In this document: piece after piece, positions 13,097 through 25,042 of the stretch | Position numbering within the stretch: the stretch's first letter is position 1 | How the letters are laid out: each line of letters starts with the position of its first letter | Made by a program: the position numbers and the translations under genes | DNA from: Lasioglossum baleicum | Lineage: Eukaryota > Arthropoda > Insecta > Hymenoptera > Halictidae | Length of the DNA: 64,000 nucleotides | Assembly (NCBI RefSeq): GCF_051020765.1 | Contig: NW_027469192.1 | Span: 124,001-188,000 of the forward strand | Reading direction: 5' to 3' | Notes under the pieces: model-generated | Told to the model about the DNA's origin: nothing | The model's input: only the letters and a program-made list of their open reading frames with translations | Database searches by the model: none

Positions 13097-14124
13097 CAAT
13101 TATTCGTTTCACAAATGAATTTCTGTACGGAATCGCTGTTTCGCGTGCTATATCAGTGCATTTGCATGCAAGTATGCGAAATTGGCACGGAAACTCCGAT
13201 TCGGCAAGCACGACCACGATTTATTCGAGCTTATGTCAGATTCGACGATTCTTCGTTTCAGAAGTGTATTTCTGTGCGGAATCGCTGTTTCGCGTGCTAT
13301 ATAAGTGCATTTGCATGCAAATATGCGAAATTGGCACGAAAACTCCGACCCGGCAAGCACGATCACGATTTATTCGAGCTTATGTCAGATTCGACGATTC
13401 TTCGTTTCAGAAGTGTATTTCTGTGCGGAATCGCTGTTTCGCGTGCTATATCAGTGCATTTGCATGCAAGTATGAGAAATTGGAATAGAAACTCCGACCC
13501 GGCAATCACGATCACGATTTATTCGAGCTTATGTCAGATTCGACGATTCTTCGTTTCAGAAGTGTATTTCTGTGCGGAATCGCTGTTTTGCGTGCTATAT
13601 CAGTGCATTTGCATGCAAGTATGCGAAATTGGAATAGAAACTCCGACCCGGCAAGCACGATCACAATTTATTCGAGCCTATGTCAGTTTCGACGATTCTT
13701 CGTTTCAGAAGTGTATTTCTGTGCGGAACCGCTGTTTCGCGCGCTAGATCAGTGCATTTGCATGCAAGTATGAGAAATTGGAATAGAAACTCCGACCCGG
13801 CAATCACGATCACGATTTATTCGAGCTTATGTCAGATTCGACGATTCTTCGTTTCAGAAGTGTATTTCTGTGTGGAATCGCTGTTTCGCGTGCTATATCA
13901 GTGCATTTGCATGCAAGTATGCGAAATTGGCACGGAAACTCCGATTCGGCAAGCACGACCACGATTTATTCGAGCTTATGTCAGATTCGACGATTCTTCG
14001 TTTCAGAAGTGTATTTCTGTGCGGAATCGCTGTTTCGCGTGCTATATCAGTGCATTTGCATGCAAGTATGCGAAATTGGAATAGAAACTCCGACCCGGCA
14101 AGTACGATCACAATTTATTATAGC

Positions 14125-17100
14125 CTATGTCAGTTTCGACGATTCTTCGTTTGAGAAGTGTATTACTGTGCGGAACCGCTGTTTCGCGCGCTAGATCAGT
14201 GTATTTGCATGCAAGTATGAGAAATTGGAATAGAAACTCCGACCCGCCAAGTACGATCACAATTTATTCGAGCCCATGTCAGTTTCGACGATTCTTCGTT
14301 TGAGAAGTGTATTTCTGTGCGGAATCGCTGTTTCGCGCGCTAGATCAGTGCATTTGCATGCAAGTATGAGAAATTGGAATAGAAACTCCGACCCGGCAAT
14401 CACGATCACGATTTATTCGAGCTTATGTCAGATTCGACGATTCTTCGTTTCAGAAGTGTATTTCTGTGCGGAATCGCTGTTTCGCGTGCTATATCAGTGC
14501 ATTTGCATGCAAGTATGCGAAATTGGCACGGAAACTCCGATTCGGCAAGCACGACCACGATTTATTCGTCCTTATGTCAGATTCGACGATTCTTCGTTTG
14601 AGAAGTGTATTTCTGTGCGGAATCGCTGTTTCGCGCGCTAGATCAGTGCATTTGCATGCAAGTATGAGAAATTGGAATAGAAACTCCGACCCGGCAATCA
14701 CGATCACGATTTATTCGAGTTTATGTCAGATTCGGTCGATTCTTCGTTTCAGAAGGGTATTTTTGTGCGGAATCGCTGTTACGCGTCCTATATCAGTGCA
14801 TTTGCATGCATGCGAAATTGGAATTGAAACTCCGACCCGGCAAGCACGATCACAATTTATTCGAGCCTATGTCAGATTCGACGATTATTCGTTTCACAAA
14901 TGAATTTCTGTACGGAATCGCTGTTTAGCGTGCTAGATCAGTGCATTTGTATGCAAATATGCGAAATTGGCACGGAAACTCCGACTCGGCAAGCACGATC
15001 ACGATTTATTCGAGCTTATGTCAGATTCGACGATTCTTCGTTTGAGAAGTGTATTTCTGTGCGGAATCGCTGTTTCGCGCGCTAGATCAGTGCATTTGCA
15101 TGCAAGTATGAGAAATTGGAATTGAAACTCCGACCCGGCAATCACGATCACGATTTATTCGAGCTTATGTCAGATTCGACGATTCTTCGTTTTAGAAGTG
15201 TATTTCTGTGCGGAATCGCTGTTTCGCGTGCTATATCAGTGCATTTGCATTCAAGTATGCGAAATTGGCACGGAAACTCCGATTCGGCAAGCACGACCAC
15301 GATTCATTCGAGCTTATGTCAGATTCGACGATTCTTCGTTTCAGAAGTGTATTTCTGTGCGGAATCGCTGTTTCGCGTGCTATATCAGTGCATTTGCATA
15401 CAAGTTTGCGAAATTGGAATAGAAACTCCGACCCGGCAAGCACGATCACAATTTATTCGAGCCTATGTCAGATTCGACGATTCTTCGTTTCAGAAGTGTA
15501 TTTCTGTGCGGAATCGCTGTTTCGCGTGCTAGATCAGTGCATTTGTATGCAGATATGCGAAATTGGCACGGAAACTCCGATTCGGCAAGCACGATCACGA
15601 TTTATTCGAGCTTATGTCAGATTCGACGATTCTTCGTTTCAGAAGTGTATTTCTGTGCGGAATCGCTGTTTCGCGTGCTATATCAGTGCATTTGCATGCA
15701 AGTATGCGAAATTGGAATAGAAACTCCGACCCGGCAAGCACGATCACAATTTATTCGAGCCTATGTCAGATTCGACAATTATTCGTTTCACAAATGAATT
15801 TCTGTACGGAATCGCTGTTTAGCGTGCTAGATCAGTGCATTTGTATGCAAATATGCGAAATTGGCACGAAAACTCCGATTCGGCAAGCACGATCACGATT
15901 TATTCGAGCTTATGTCAGATTCGACGATTCTTCGTTTGAGAAGTGTATTTCTGTGCGGAATCGCTGTTTCGCGCGCTAGATCAGTGCATTTGCATGCAAG
16001 TATGAGAAATTGGAATAGAAACTCCGACCCGGCAATCACGATCACGATTTATTCGAGCTTATGTCAGATTCGACGATTCTTCGTTTCAGAAGTGTATTTC
16101 TGTGCGGAATCGCTGTTTCGCGTGCTATATCAGTGTATTTGCATGCAAGTATGCGAAATTGGCACGGAAACTCCGATTCGGCAAGCACGACCACGATTTA
16201 TTCGAGCTTATGTCAGATTCGACGATTCTTCGTTTCAGAAGTGTATTTCTGTGCGGAATCGCTGTTTCGCGTGCTATATAAGTGCATTTGCATGCAAATA
16301 TGCGAAATTGGCACGAAAACTCCGACCCGGCAAGCACGATCACGATTTATTCGAGCTTATGTCAGATTCGACGATTCTTCGTTTCAGAAGTGTATTTCTG
16401 TGCGGAATCGCTGTTTCGCGTGCTATATCAGTGCATTTGCATGCAAGTATGAGAAATTGGAATAGAAACTCCGACCCGGCAATCACGATCACGATTTATT
16501 CGAGCTTATGTCAGATTCGACGATTCTTCGTTTCAGAAGTGTATTTCTGTGTGGAATCGCTGTTTCGCGTGCTATATCAGTGCATTTGCATGCAAGTATG
16601 CGAAATTGGCACGGAAACTCCGATTCGGCAAGCACGACCACGATTTATTCGAGCTTATGTCAGATTCGACGATTCTTCGTTTCAGAAGTGTATTTCTGTG
16701 CGGAATCGCTGTTTCGCGTGCTATATCAGTGCATTTGCATGCAAGTATGCGAAATTGGAATAGAAACTCCGACCCGGCAAGTACGATCACAATTTATTAT
16801 AGCCTATGTCAGTTTCGACGATTCTTCGTTTGAGAAGTGTATTACTGTGCGGAACCGCTGTTTCGCGCGCTAGATCAGTGTATTTGCATGCAAGTATGAG
16901 AAATTGGAATAGAAACTCCGACCCGCCATGTACGATCACAATTTATTCGAGCCCATGTCAGTTTCGACGATTCTTCGTTTGAGAAGTGTATTTCTGTGCG
17001 GAATCGCTGTTTCGCGTGCTATATCAGTGCATTTGCATGCATGCGAAATTGGAATTGAAACTCCGACCCGGCAAGCACGATCACAATTTATTCGAGCCTA

Positions 17101-20100
17101 TGTCAGATTCGACGATTCTTCGTTTCAGAAGTGTATTTCTGTGCGGAATCGCTGTTTCGCGCGCTAGATCAGTGCATTTGCATGCAAATATGCGAAATTG
17201 GCACGAAAACTCCGACCCGGCAAGCACGATCACGATTTATTCGAGCTTATGTCAGATTCGACGATTCTTCGTTTCAGAAGTGTATTTCGTGCGGAATCGC
17301 TGTTTCGCGAGCTAGATCAGTGCATTTGTATGCAAATATGCGAAATTGGTACGGAAACTCCGATTCGGCAAGCACGACCACGATTTATTCGTCCTTATGT
17401 CAGATTCGACGATTCTTCGTTTGAGAAGTGTATTTCTGTGCGGAATCGCTGTTTCGCGCGCTAGATCAATGCATTTGCATGCAAGTATGAGAAATTGGAA
17501 TAGAAACTCCGACCCGGCAATCACGATCACGATTTATTCGAGTTTATGTCAGATTCGGTCGATTCTTCGTTTCAGAAGGGTATTTTTGTGCGGAATCGCT
17601 GTTACGCGTTCTATATCAGTGCATTTGCATGCATGCGAAATTGGAATTGAAACTCCGACCCGGCAAGCACGATCACAATTTATTCGAGCCTATGTCAGAT
17701 TCGACGATTATTCGTTTCACAAATGAATTTCTGTACGGAATCGCTGTTTAGCGTGTAGATCAGTGCATTTGTATGCAAATATGCGAAATTGGCACGGAAA
17801 CTCCGACTCGGCAAGCACGATCACGATTTATTCGAGCTTATGTCAGATTCGACGATTCTTCGTTTGAGAAGTGTATTTCTGTGCGGAATCGCTGTTTCGC
17901 GCGCTAGATCAGTGCATTTGCATGCAAGTATGAGAAATTGGAATTGAAACTCCGACCCGGCAATCACGATCACGATTTATTCGAGCTTATGTCAGATTCG
18001 ACGATTCTTCGTTTTAGAAGTGTATTTCTGTGCGGAATCGCTGTTTCGCGTGCTATATCAGTGCATTTGCATTCAAGTATGCGAAATTGGCACGGAAACT
18101 CCGATTCGGCAAGCACGACCACGATTCATTCGAGCTTATGTCAGATTCGACGATTCTTCGTTTCAGAAGTGTATTTCTGTGCGGAATCGCTGTTTCGCGT
18201 GCTATATCAGTGCATTTGCATACAAGTTTGCGAAATTGGAATAGAAACTCCGACCCGGCAAGCACGATCACAATTTATTCGAGCCTATGTCAGATTCGAC
18301 GATTCTTCGTTTCAGAAGTGTATTTCTGTGCGGAATCGCTGTTTCGCGTGCTATATCAGTGCATTTGCATGCAAGTATGCGAAATTGGAATAGAAACTCC
18401 GACCCGGCAAGTACGATCACAATTTATTATAGCCTATGTCAGTTTCGACGATTCTTCGTTTGAGAAGTGTATTACTGTGCGGAACCGCTGTTTCGCGCGC
18501 TAGATCAGTGTATTTGCATGCAAGTATGAGAAATTGGAATAGAAACTCCGACCCGCCAAGAACGATCACAATTTATTCGAGCCCATGTCAGTTTCGACGA
18601 TTCTTCGTTTGAGAAGTGTATTTCTGTGCGGAATCGCTGTTTCGCGCGCTAGATCAGTGCATTTGCATGCAAGTATGAGAAATTGGAATAGAAACTCCGA
18701 CCCGGCAATCACGATCACGATTTATTCGAGCTTATGTCAGATTCGACGATTCTTCGTTTCAGAAGTGTATTTCTGTGCGGAATCGCTGTTTCGCGCGCTA
18801 GATCAGTGCATTTGCATGCAAATATGCGAAATTGGCACGAAAACTCCGACCCGGCAAGCACGATCACGATTTATTCGAGCTTATGTCAGATTCGACGATT
18901 CTTCGTTTCAGAAGTGTATTTCTGTGCGGAATCGCTGTTTCGCGAGCTAGATCAGTGCATTTGTATGCAAATATGCGAAATTGGTACGGAAACTCCGATT
19001 CGGCAAGCACGACCACGATTTATTCGTCCTTATGTCAGATTCGACGATTCTTCGTTTGAGAAGTGTATTTCTGTGCGGAATCGCTGTTTCGCGCGCTAGA
19101 TCAGTGCATTTGCATGCAAGTATGAGAAATTGGAATAGAAACTCCGACCCGGCAATCACGATCACGATTTATTCGAGTTTATGTCAGATTCGGTCGATTC
19201 TTCGTTTCAGAAGGGTATTTTTGTGCGGAATCGCTGTTACGCGTTCTATATCAGTGCATTTGCATGCATGCGAAATTGGAATTGAAACTCCGACCCGGCA
19301 AGCACGATCACAATTTATTCGAGCCTATGTCAGATTCGACGATTATTCGTTTCACAAATGAATTTCTGTACGGAATCGCTGTTTAGCGTGCTAGATCAGT
19401 GCATTTGTATGCAAATATGCGAAATTGGCACGGAAACTCCGACTCGGCAAGCACGATCACGATTTATTCGAGCTTATGTCAGATTCGACGATTCTTCGTT
19501 TGAGAAGTGTATTTCTGTGCGGAATCGCTGTTTCGCGCGCTAGATCAGTGCATTTGCATGCAAGTATGAGAAATTGGAATTGAAACTCCGACCCGGCAAT
19601 CACGATCACGATTTATTCGAGCTTATGTCAGATTCGACGATTCTTCGTTTTAGAAGTGTATTTCTGTGCGGAATCGCTGTTTCGCGTGCTATATCAGTGC
19701 ATTTGCATTCAAGTATGCGAAATTGGCACGGAAACTCCGATTCGGCAAGCACGACCACGATTCATTCGAGCTTATGTCAGATTCGACGATTCTTCGTATC
19801 AGAAGTGTATTTCTGTGCGGAATCGCTGTTTCGCGTGCTATATCAGTGCATTTGCATACAAGTTTGCGAAATTGGAATAGAAACTCCGACCCGGCAAGCA
19901 CGATCACAATTTATTCGAGGCTATGTCAGATTCGACGATTCTTCGTTTCAGAAGTGTATTTCTGTGCGGAATCGCTGTTTCGCGTGCTAGATCAGTGCAT
20001 TTGTATGCAGATATGCGAAATTGGCACGGAAACTCCGATTCGGCAAGCACGATCACGATTTATTCGAGCTTATGTCAGATTCGACGATTCTTCGTTTCAG

Positions 20101-23100
20101 AAGTGTATTTCTGTGCGGAATCGCTGTTTCGCGTGCTATATCAGTGCATTTGCATGCAAGTATGCGAAATTGGAATAGAAACTCCGACCCGGCAAGCACG
20201 ATCACAATTTATTCGAGCCTATGTCAGATTCGACAATTATTCGTTTCACAAATGAATTTCTGTACGGAATCGCTGTTTAGCGTGCTAGATCAGTGCATTT
20301 GTATGCAAATATGCGAAATTGGTACGGAAACTCCGATTCGGCAAGCACGACCACGATTTATTCGAGCTTATGTCAGATTCGACGATTCTTCGTTTCAGAA
20401 GTGTATTTCTGTGCGGAATCGCTGTTTAGCGTGCTAGATCAGTGCATTTGTATGCAAATATGCGAAATTGGCACGAAAACTCCGATTCGGCAAGCACGAT
20501 CACGATTTATTCGAGCTTATGTCAGATTCGACGATTCTTCGTTTGAGAAGTGTATTTCTGTGCGGAATCGCTGTTTCGCGCGCTAGATCAGTGCATTTGC
20601 ATGCAAGTATGAGAAATTGGAATAGAAACTCCGACCCGGCAATCACGATCACGATTTATTCGAGCTTATGTCAGATTCGACGATTCTTCGTTTCAGAAGT
20701 GTATTTCTGTGCGGAATCGCTGTTTCGCGTGCTATATCAGTGCATTTGCATGCAAGTATGCGAAATTGGCACGGAAACTCCGATTCGGCAAGCACGACCA
20801 CGATTTATTCGAGCTTATGTCAGATTCGACGATTCTTCGTTTCAGAAGTGTATTTCTGTGCGGAATCGCTGTTTCGCGTGCTATATAAGTGCATTTGCAT
20901 GCAAATATGCGAAATTGGCACGAAAACTCCGACCCGGCAAGCACGATCACGATTTATTCGAGCTTATGTTAGATTCGACGATTCTTCGTTTCAGAAGTGT
21001 ATTTCTGTGCGGAATCGCTGTTTCGCGTGCTATATCAGTGCATTTGCATGCAAGTATGAGAAATTGGAATAGAAACTCCGACCCGGCAATCACGATCACG
21101 ATTTATTCGAGCTTATGTCAGATTCGACTATTCTTCGTTTCAGAAGTGTATTTCTGTGCGGAATCGCTGTTTCGCGTGCTATATCAGTGCATTTGCATGC
21201 AAGTATGCGAAATTGGAATAGAAACTCCGACCCGGCAAGCACGATCACAATTTATTCGAGCCTATGTCAGTTTCGACGATTCTTCGTTTCAGAAGTGTAT
21301 TTCTGTGCGGAACCGCTGTTTCGCGCGCTAGATCAGTGCATTTGCATGCAAGTATGAGAAATTGGAATAGAAACTCCGACCCGGCAATCACGATCACGAT
21401 TTATTCGAGCTTATGTCAGATTCGACGATTCTTCGTTTCAGAAGTGTATTTCTGTGTGGAATCGCTGTTTCGCGTGCTATATCAGTGCATTTGCATGCAA
21501 GTATGCGAAATTGGCACGGAAACTCCGATTCGGCAAGCACGACCACGATTTATTCGAGTTTATGTCAGATTCGACGATTCTTCGTTTCAGAAGTGTATTT
21601 CTGTGCGGAATCGCTGTTTCGCGTGCTATATCAGTGCATTTGCATGCAAGTATGCGAAATTGGAATAGAAACTCCGACCCGGCAAGTACGATCACAATTT
21701 ATTATAGCCTATGTCAGTTTCGACGATTCTTCGTTTGAGAAGTGTATTACTGTGCGGAACCGCTGTTTCGCGCGCTAGATCAGTGTATTTGCATGCAAGT
21801 ATGAGAAATTGGAATAGAAACTCCGACCCGCCAAGTACGATCACAATTTATTCGAGCCCATGTCAGTTTCGACGATTCTTCGTTTGAGAAGTGTATTTCT
21901 GTGCGGAATCGCTGTTTCGCGCGCTAGATCAGTGCATTTGCATGCAAGTATGAGAAATTGGAATAGAAACTCCGACCCGGCAATCACGATCACGATTTAT
22001 TCGAGCTTATGTCAGATTCGACGATTCTTCGTTTCAGAAGTGTATTTCTGTGCGGAATCGCTGTTTCGCGTGCTATATCAGTGCATTTGCATGCAAGTAT
22101 GCGAAATTGGCACGGAAACTCCGATTCGGCAAGCACGACCACGATTTATTCGTCCTTATGTCAGATTCGACGATTCTTCGTTTGAGAAGTGTATTTCTGT
22201 GCGGAATCGCTGTTTCGCGTGCTATATCAGTGCATTTGCATGCAAGTATGCGAAATTGGAATAGAAACTCCGACCCGGCAAGTACGATCACAATTTATTA
22301 TAGCCTATGTCAGTTTCGACGATTCTTCGTTTGAGAAGTGTATTACTGTGCGGAACCGCTGTTTCGCGCGCTAGATCAGTGTATTTGCATGCAAGTATGA
22401 GAAATTGGAATAGAAACTCCGACCCGCCAAGTACGATCACAATTTATTCGAGCCCATGTCAGTTTCGACGATTCTTCGTTTGAGAAGTGTATTTCTGTGC
22501 GGAATCGCTGTTTCGCGCGCTAGATCAGTGCATTTGCATGCAAGTATGAGAAATTGGAATAGAAACTCCGACCCGGCAATCACGATCACGATTTATTCGA
22601 GCTTATGTCAGATTCGACGATTCTTCGTTTGAGAAGTGTATTTCTGTGCGGAATCGCTGTTTCGCGTGCTATATCAGTGCATTTGCATGCATGCGAAATT
22701 GGAATTGAAACTCCGACCCGGCAAGCACGATCACAATTTATTCGAGCCTATGTCAGTTTCGACGATTCTTCGTTTCAGAAGTGTATTTCTGTGCGGAATC
22801 GCTGTTTCGCGCGCTAGATCAGTGCATTTGCATGCAAATATGCGAAATTGGCACGAAAACTCCGACCCGGCAAGCACGATCACGATTTATTCGAGCTTAT
22901 GTCAGATTCGACGATTCTTCGTTTCAGAAGTGTATTTCTGTGCGGAATCGCTGTTTCGCGCTCTAGATCAGTGCATTTGCATGCAAGTATGAGAAATTGG
23001 AATAGATACTCCGACCCGGCAATCACGATCACGATTTATTCGAGCTTATGTCAGATTCGACGATTCTTCGTTTCAGAAGTGTATTTCTGTGCGGAATCGC

Positions 23101-24188
23101 TGTTTCGCGTGCTATATCAGTGCATTTGCATGCAAGTATGCGAAATTGGCACGGAAACTCCGATTCGGCAAGCACGACCACGATTTATTTGAGCTTATGT
23201 CAGATTCGACGATTCTTCGTTTGAGAAGTGTATTTCTGTGCGGAATCGCTGTTTCGCGTGCTATATCAGTGCATTTGCATGCAAGTATGCGAAATGGGAA
23301 TAGAAACTCCGACCCGGCAAGTACGATCACAATTTATTCGAGCCTATGTCAGTTTCGACGATTCTTCGTTTGAGAAGTGTATTACTGTGCGGAATCGCTG
23401 TTTCGCGCGCTAGATCAGTGCATTTGCATGCAAGTATGAGAAATTGGAATAGAAACTCCGTCCCGGCAATCACGATCACGATTTATTCGAGCTTATGTCA
23501 GATTCGACGATTCTTCGTTTCAGAAGTGTATTTCTGTGCGGAATCGCTGTTTCGCGTGCTATATCAGTGCATTTGCATGCATGCGAAATTGGAATTGAAA
23601 CTCCGACCCGGCAAGCACGATCACAATTTATTCTAGCCTATGTCAGATTCGACGATTATTCGTTTCACAAATGAATTTCTGTACGGAATCGCTGTTACGC
23701 GTGCTAGATCAGTGCATTTGTATGCAAATATGCGAAATTGGCACGGAAACTCCGATTCGGCAAGCACGACCACGATTTATTCGAGCTTATGTCAGATTCG
23801 ACGATTCTTCGTTTCAGAAGTGTATATCTGTGCGGAATCGCTATTTCGCGCGCTAGATCAGTGCATTTGCATGCAAGTATGAGAAATTGGAATAGAAACT
23901 CCGACCCGGCAATCACGATCACGATTTATTCGAGTTTATGTCAGATTCGACGATTCTTCGTTTCAGAAGTGTATTTCTGTGCGGAATCGCTGTTACGCGT
24001 CCTATATCAGTGCATTTGCATGCATGCGGAATTGGAATTGAAACTCCGACCCGGCAAGCACGATCACAATTTATTCGAGCCTATGTCAGATTCGACGATT
24101 ATTCGTTTCACAAATGAATTTCTGTACGGAATCGCTGTTTAGCGTGCTAGATCAGTGCATTTGTATGCAAATATGCGAAATTGGTACG
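14125..24188 (+). repeat. Satellite superunit, copy B (truncated)
   Basis: Second copy of the 14-kb superunit. Compared with copy A it lacks one monomer near 15.8 kb and carries about five extra ones between 15.9 and 16.8 kb (net +4). It has a private 1-bp deletion at 17754 (GCGTGTAGATC instead of GCGTGCTAGATC). Beyond about 23.3 kb it stops resembling copy A; 23346-24142 instead matches 44659-45455 in the right array at a constant offset of 21313. The copy is cut at 24188 by the retrotransposon. Confidence 0.8.
24184..24188. repeat. Target-site duplication, left copy (GTACG)
   Basis: GTACG directly precedes the first base of the LTR (TGTTCGG at 24189) and is repeated directly after the other LTR at 30777-30781. 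Five bases is the usual target duplication of BEL/Pao integrases. Because many satellite monomers carry GGTACGG at this exact place, the duplication alone does not prove that both flanks come from one original monomer. Confidence 0.93.
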
Positions 24189-24641
24189 TGTTCGGTGGCG
24201 ATCGACGATCGAAATCACCGATATCCGGAACCGCTCAGACGTGAGCGCGTGAGGAACACGATAAGGAGTTAACTTGAAGAAGGAGATGATTCTGAATGCA
24301 CCGTGATAATCGTAATATGAGTGCGATGTACAACAGTGGATCGTGGTCGAAAGACGAATAATCGCGAAGACCGAAGAGAGCCTTTTTAAACGCTCTTCGA
24401 GCGACAGGCGGGGTCGCACGCGATTGGATCATAATCGATCGCATGATCCTCGAAGATGACTGTCCGAGATTCAAATTGAAGATGTTTACCGGTAACGAGT
24501 GTCGATAAACACACCGTGGCCTAGCGAAACGGTAACAATTGATCGCTGCTCGACTCTAAATATAGACCACAACAAAACAGATCGAACGTCGATCGACAGT
24601 CGGCGTAACGACTAATAAATCTTCAATTTGAATCCCGAACA
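24189..24641 (-). repeat. 3' LTR of the BEL/Pao element (453 bp)
   Basis: Starts TGTTCGG and ends CCGAACA, a perfect 7-bp terminal inverted repeat containing the TG...CA ends of retroviral-type LTRs. It matches 30324-30776 along its whole length at offset 6135 except at 24392. Short frames of 79-90 codons across it are incidental. I did not find a clear AATAAA signal on the minus strand in it. Confidence 0.97.
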
Positions 24642-24654
24642 TACCGCCCGCCTC
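24642..24654 (-). other. Polypurine tract, plus-strand primer
   Basis: Read on the minus strand, GAGGCGGGCGGTA lies immediately upstream of the 3' LTR. The position is exactly where reverse transcription needs a purine-rich, RNase-H-resistant primer. The run is interrupted by two C residues and ends in TA, so the assignment rests mainly on position. Confidence 0.65.
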
Positions 24655-25042
24655 GAAATATTAGTTTCGAAACGCAATATACGCAAATGAAAGCGGCGGG
24701 GTGCGGCAGCGCAAAAAATTTAAAGGAAGAACTTAAACGATAAAAGGATTGCGTGTTACAATGCCGCGCACGCTAATACCAGATCTGCGAAAACGGAATG
24801 CCGCCCGCCGTGGAACGGTGAACACCATACGAATGCGGGAGCCTTATATACATAAAAAAAATTCGACGACGCCGGAACGAAATTCAAAGGCCGCCCGCCT
24901 TGACGGAACTGGAACGCGAGATGCGCTGACGCGTGCGTGAAAGAGCGGCGGTCAGCTGAACGCATACTAAAATGAAATCGGATTAAATGACAGAATCTTT
25001 TTTTTTTTTTTTACATAGTTTACAATAATATAATCGTTTGTT
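24642..25042 (-). other. 3' untranslated region of the retrotransposon
   Basis: About 400 bp between the gag-pol stop codon and the 3' LTR. It contains a run of 15 A on the minus strand (T15 at 24998-25012) just after the stop codon and the polypurine tract at its far end. The only frames are short (63-69 codons) with no recognisable domain, so there is no env gene. No other function is visible. Confidence 0.8.

Larger units (their letters stand above)
1..14124 (+). repeat. Satellite superunit, copy A (14.1 kb)
   Basis: The sequence from 1 reappears from 14125 onward. 1 to about 1.67 kb matches 14125 to about 15.79 kb at offset 14124. 2030-7285 matches 16750-22004 at offset 14720, then 14719 after a 1-bp deletion at 17754. 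About 8240-8560 matches 22958-23278 at offset 14718. Private variants are shared by both copies: a missing T in GTATTTCGTGCGG (2561-2573 and 17281-17293), CGCCATGTACG, GATCAATGCATT and CGCCAAGAACG. Offset changes between segments are whole-monomer gains and losses, as expected from unequal exchange inside a larger duplication. The unit may begin before the window. Confidence 0.85.
1..24188 (+). repeat. 149-bp satellite array, left arm
   Basis: About 162 head-to-tail monomers, all in one orientation, with ATGTCAG recurring at 3, 152, 301, 450 and 599 (149-bp steps) and then 745 (a 146-bp monomer). Length variants come from a 4-bp deletion in the centre (GCATGCATGCG instead of GCATGCAAGTATGCG, 145 bp) and that deletion plus one extra base in CGGTCGATT (146 bp). 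Monomer 301-449 is 45.6% GC with 14 CpG. Subtypes recur in ordered blocks, so this is a higher-order array and not a simple monomeric one. No single-copy sequence interrupts it before the retrotransposon. Such arrays usually sit in centromeric or pericentromeric heterochromatin; that location is inferred here. No protein-coding function is supported. Confidence 0.98.

Noticed and set aside
15861..16763. A 300-codon frame, and many other frames of 60-290 codons across the satellite, as protein genes
   Set aside because: They lie in tandem satellite, overlap one another in all forward frames, shift frame at each 149-bp monomer and end wherever a subtype stop occurs. No domain, start context or gene structure supports coding.
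24998..25012. A15 run as the tail of a LINE or processed pseudogene
   Set aside because: It lies inside the LTR element between the gag-pol stop and the polypurine tract, with no separate target duplication or LINE coding sequence.
24642..25042. An env gene (endogenous retrovirus)
   Set aside because: The space is only about 400 bp and holds no long frame, so the element is a retrotransposon without an envelope gene.
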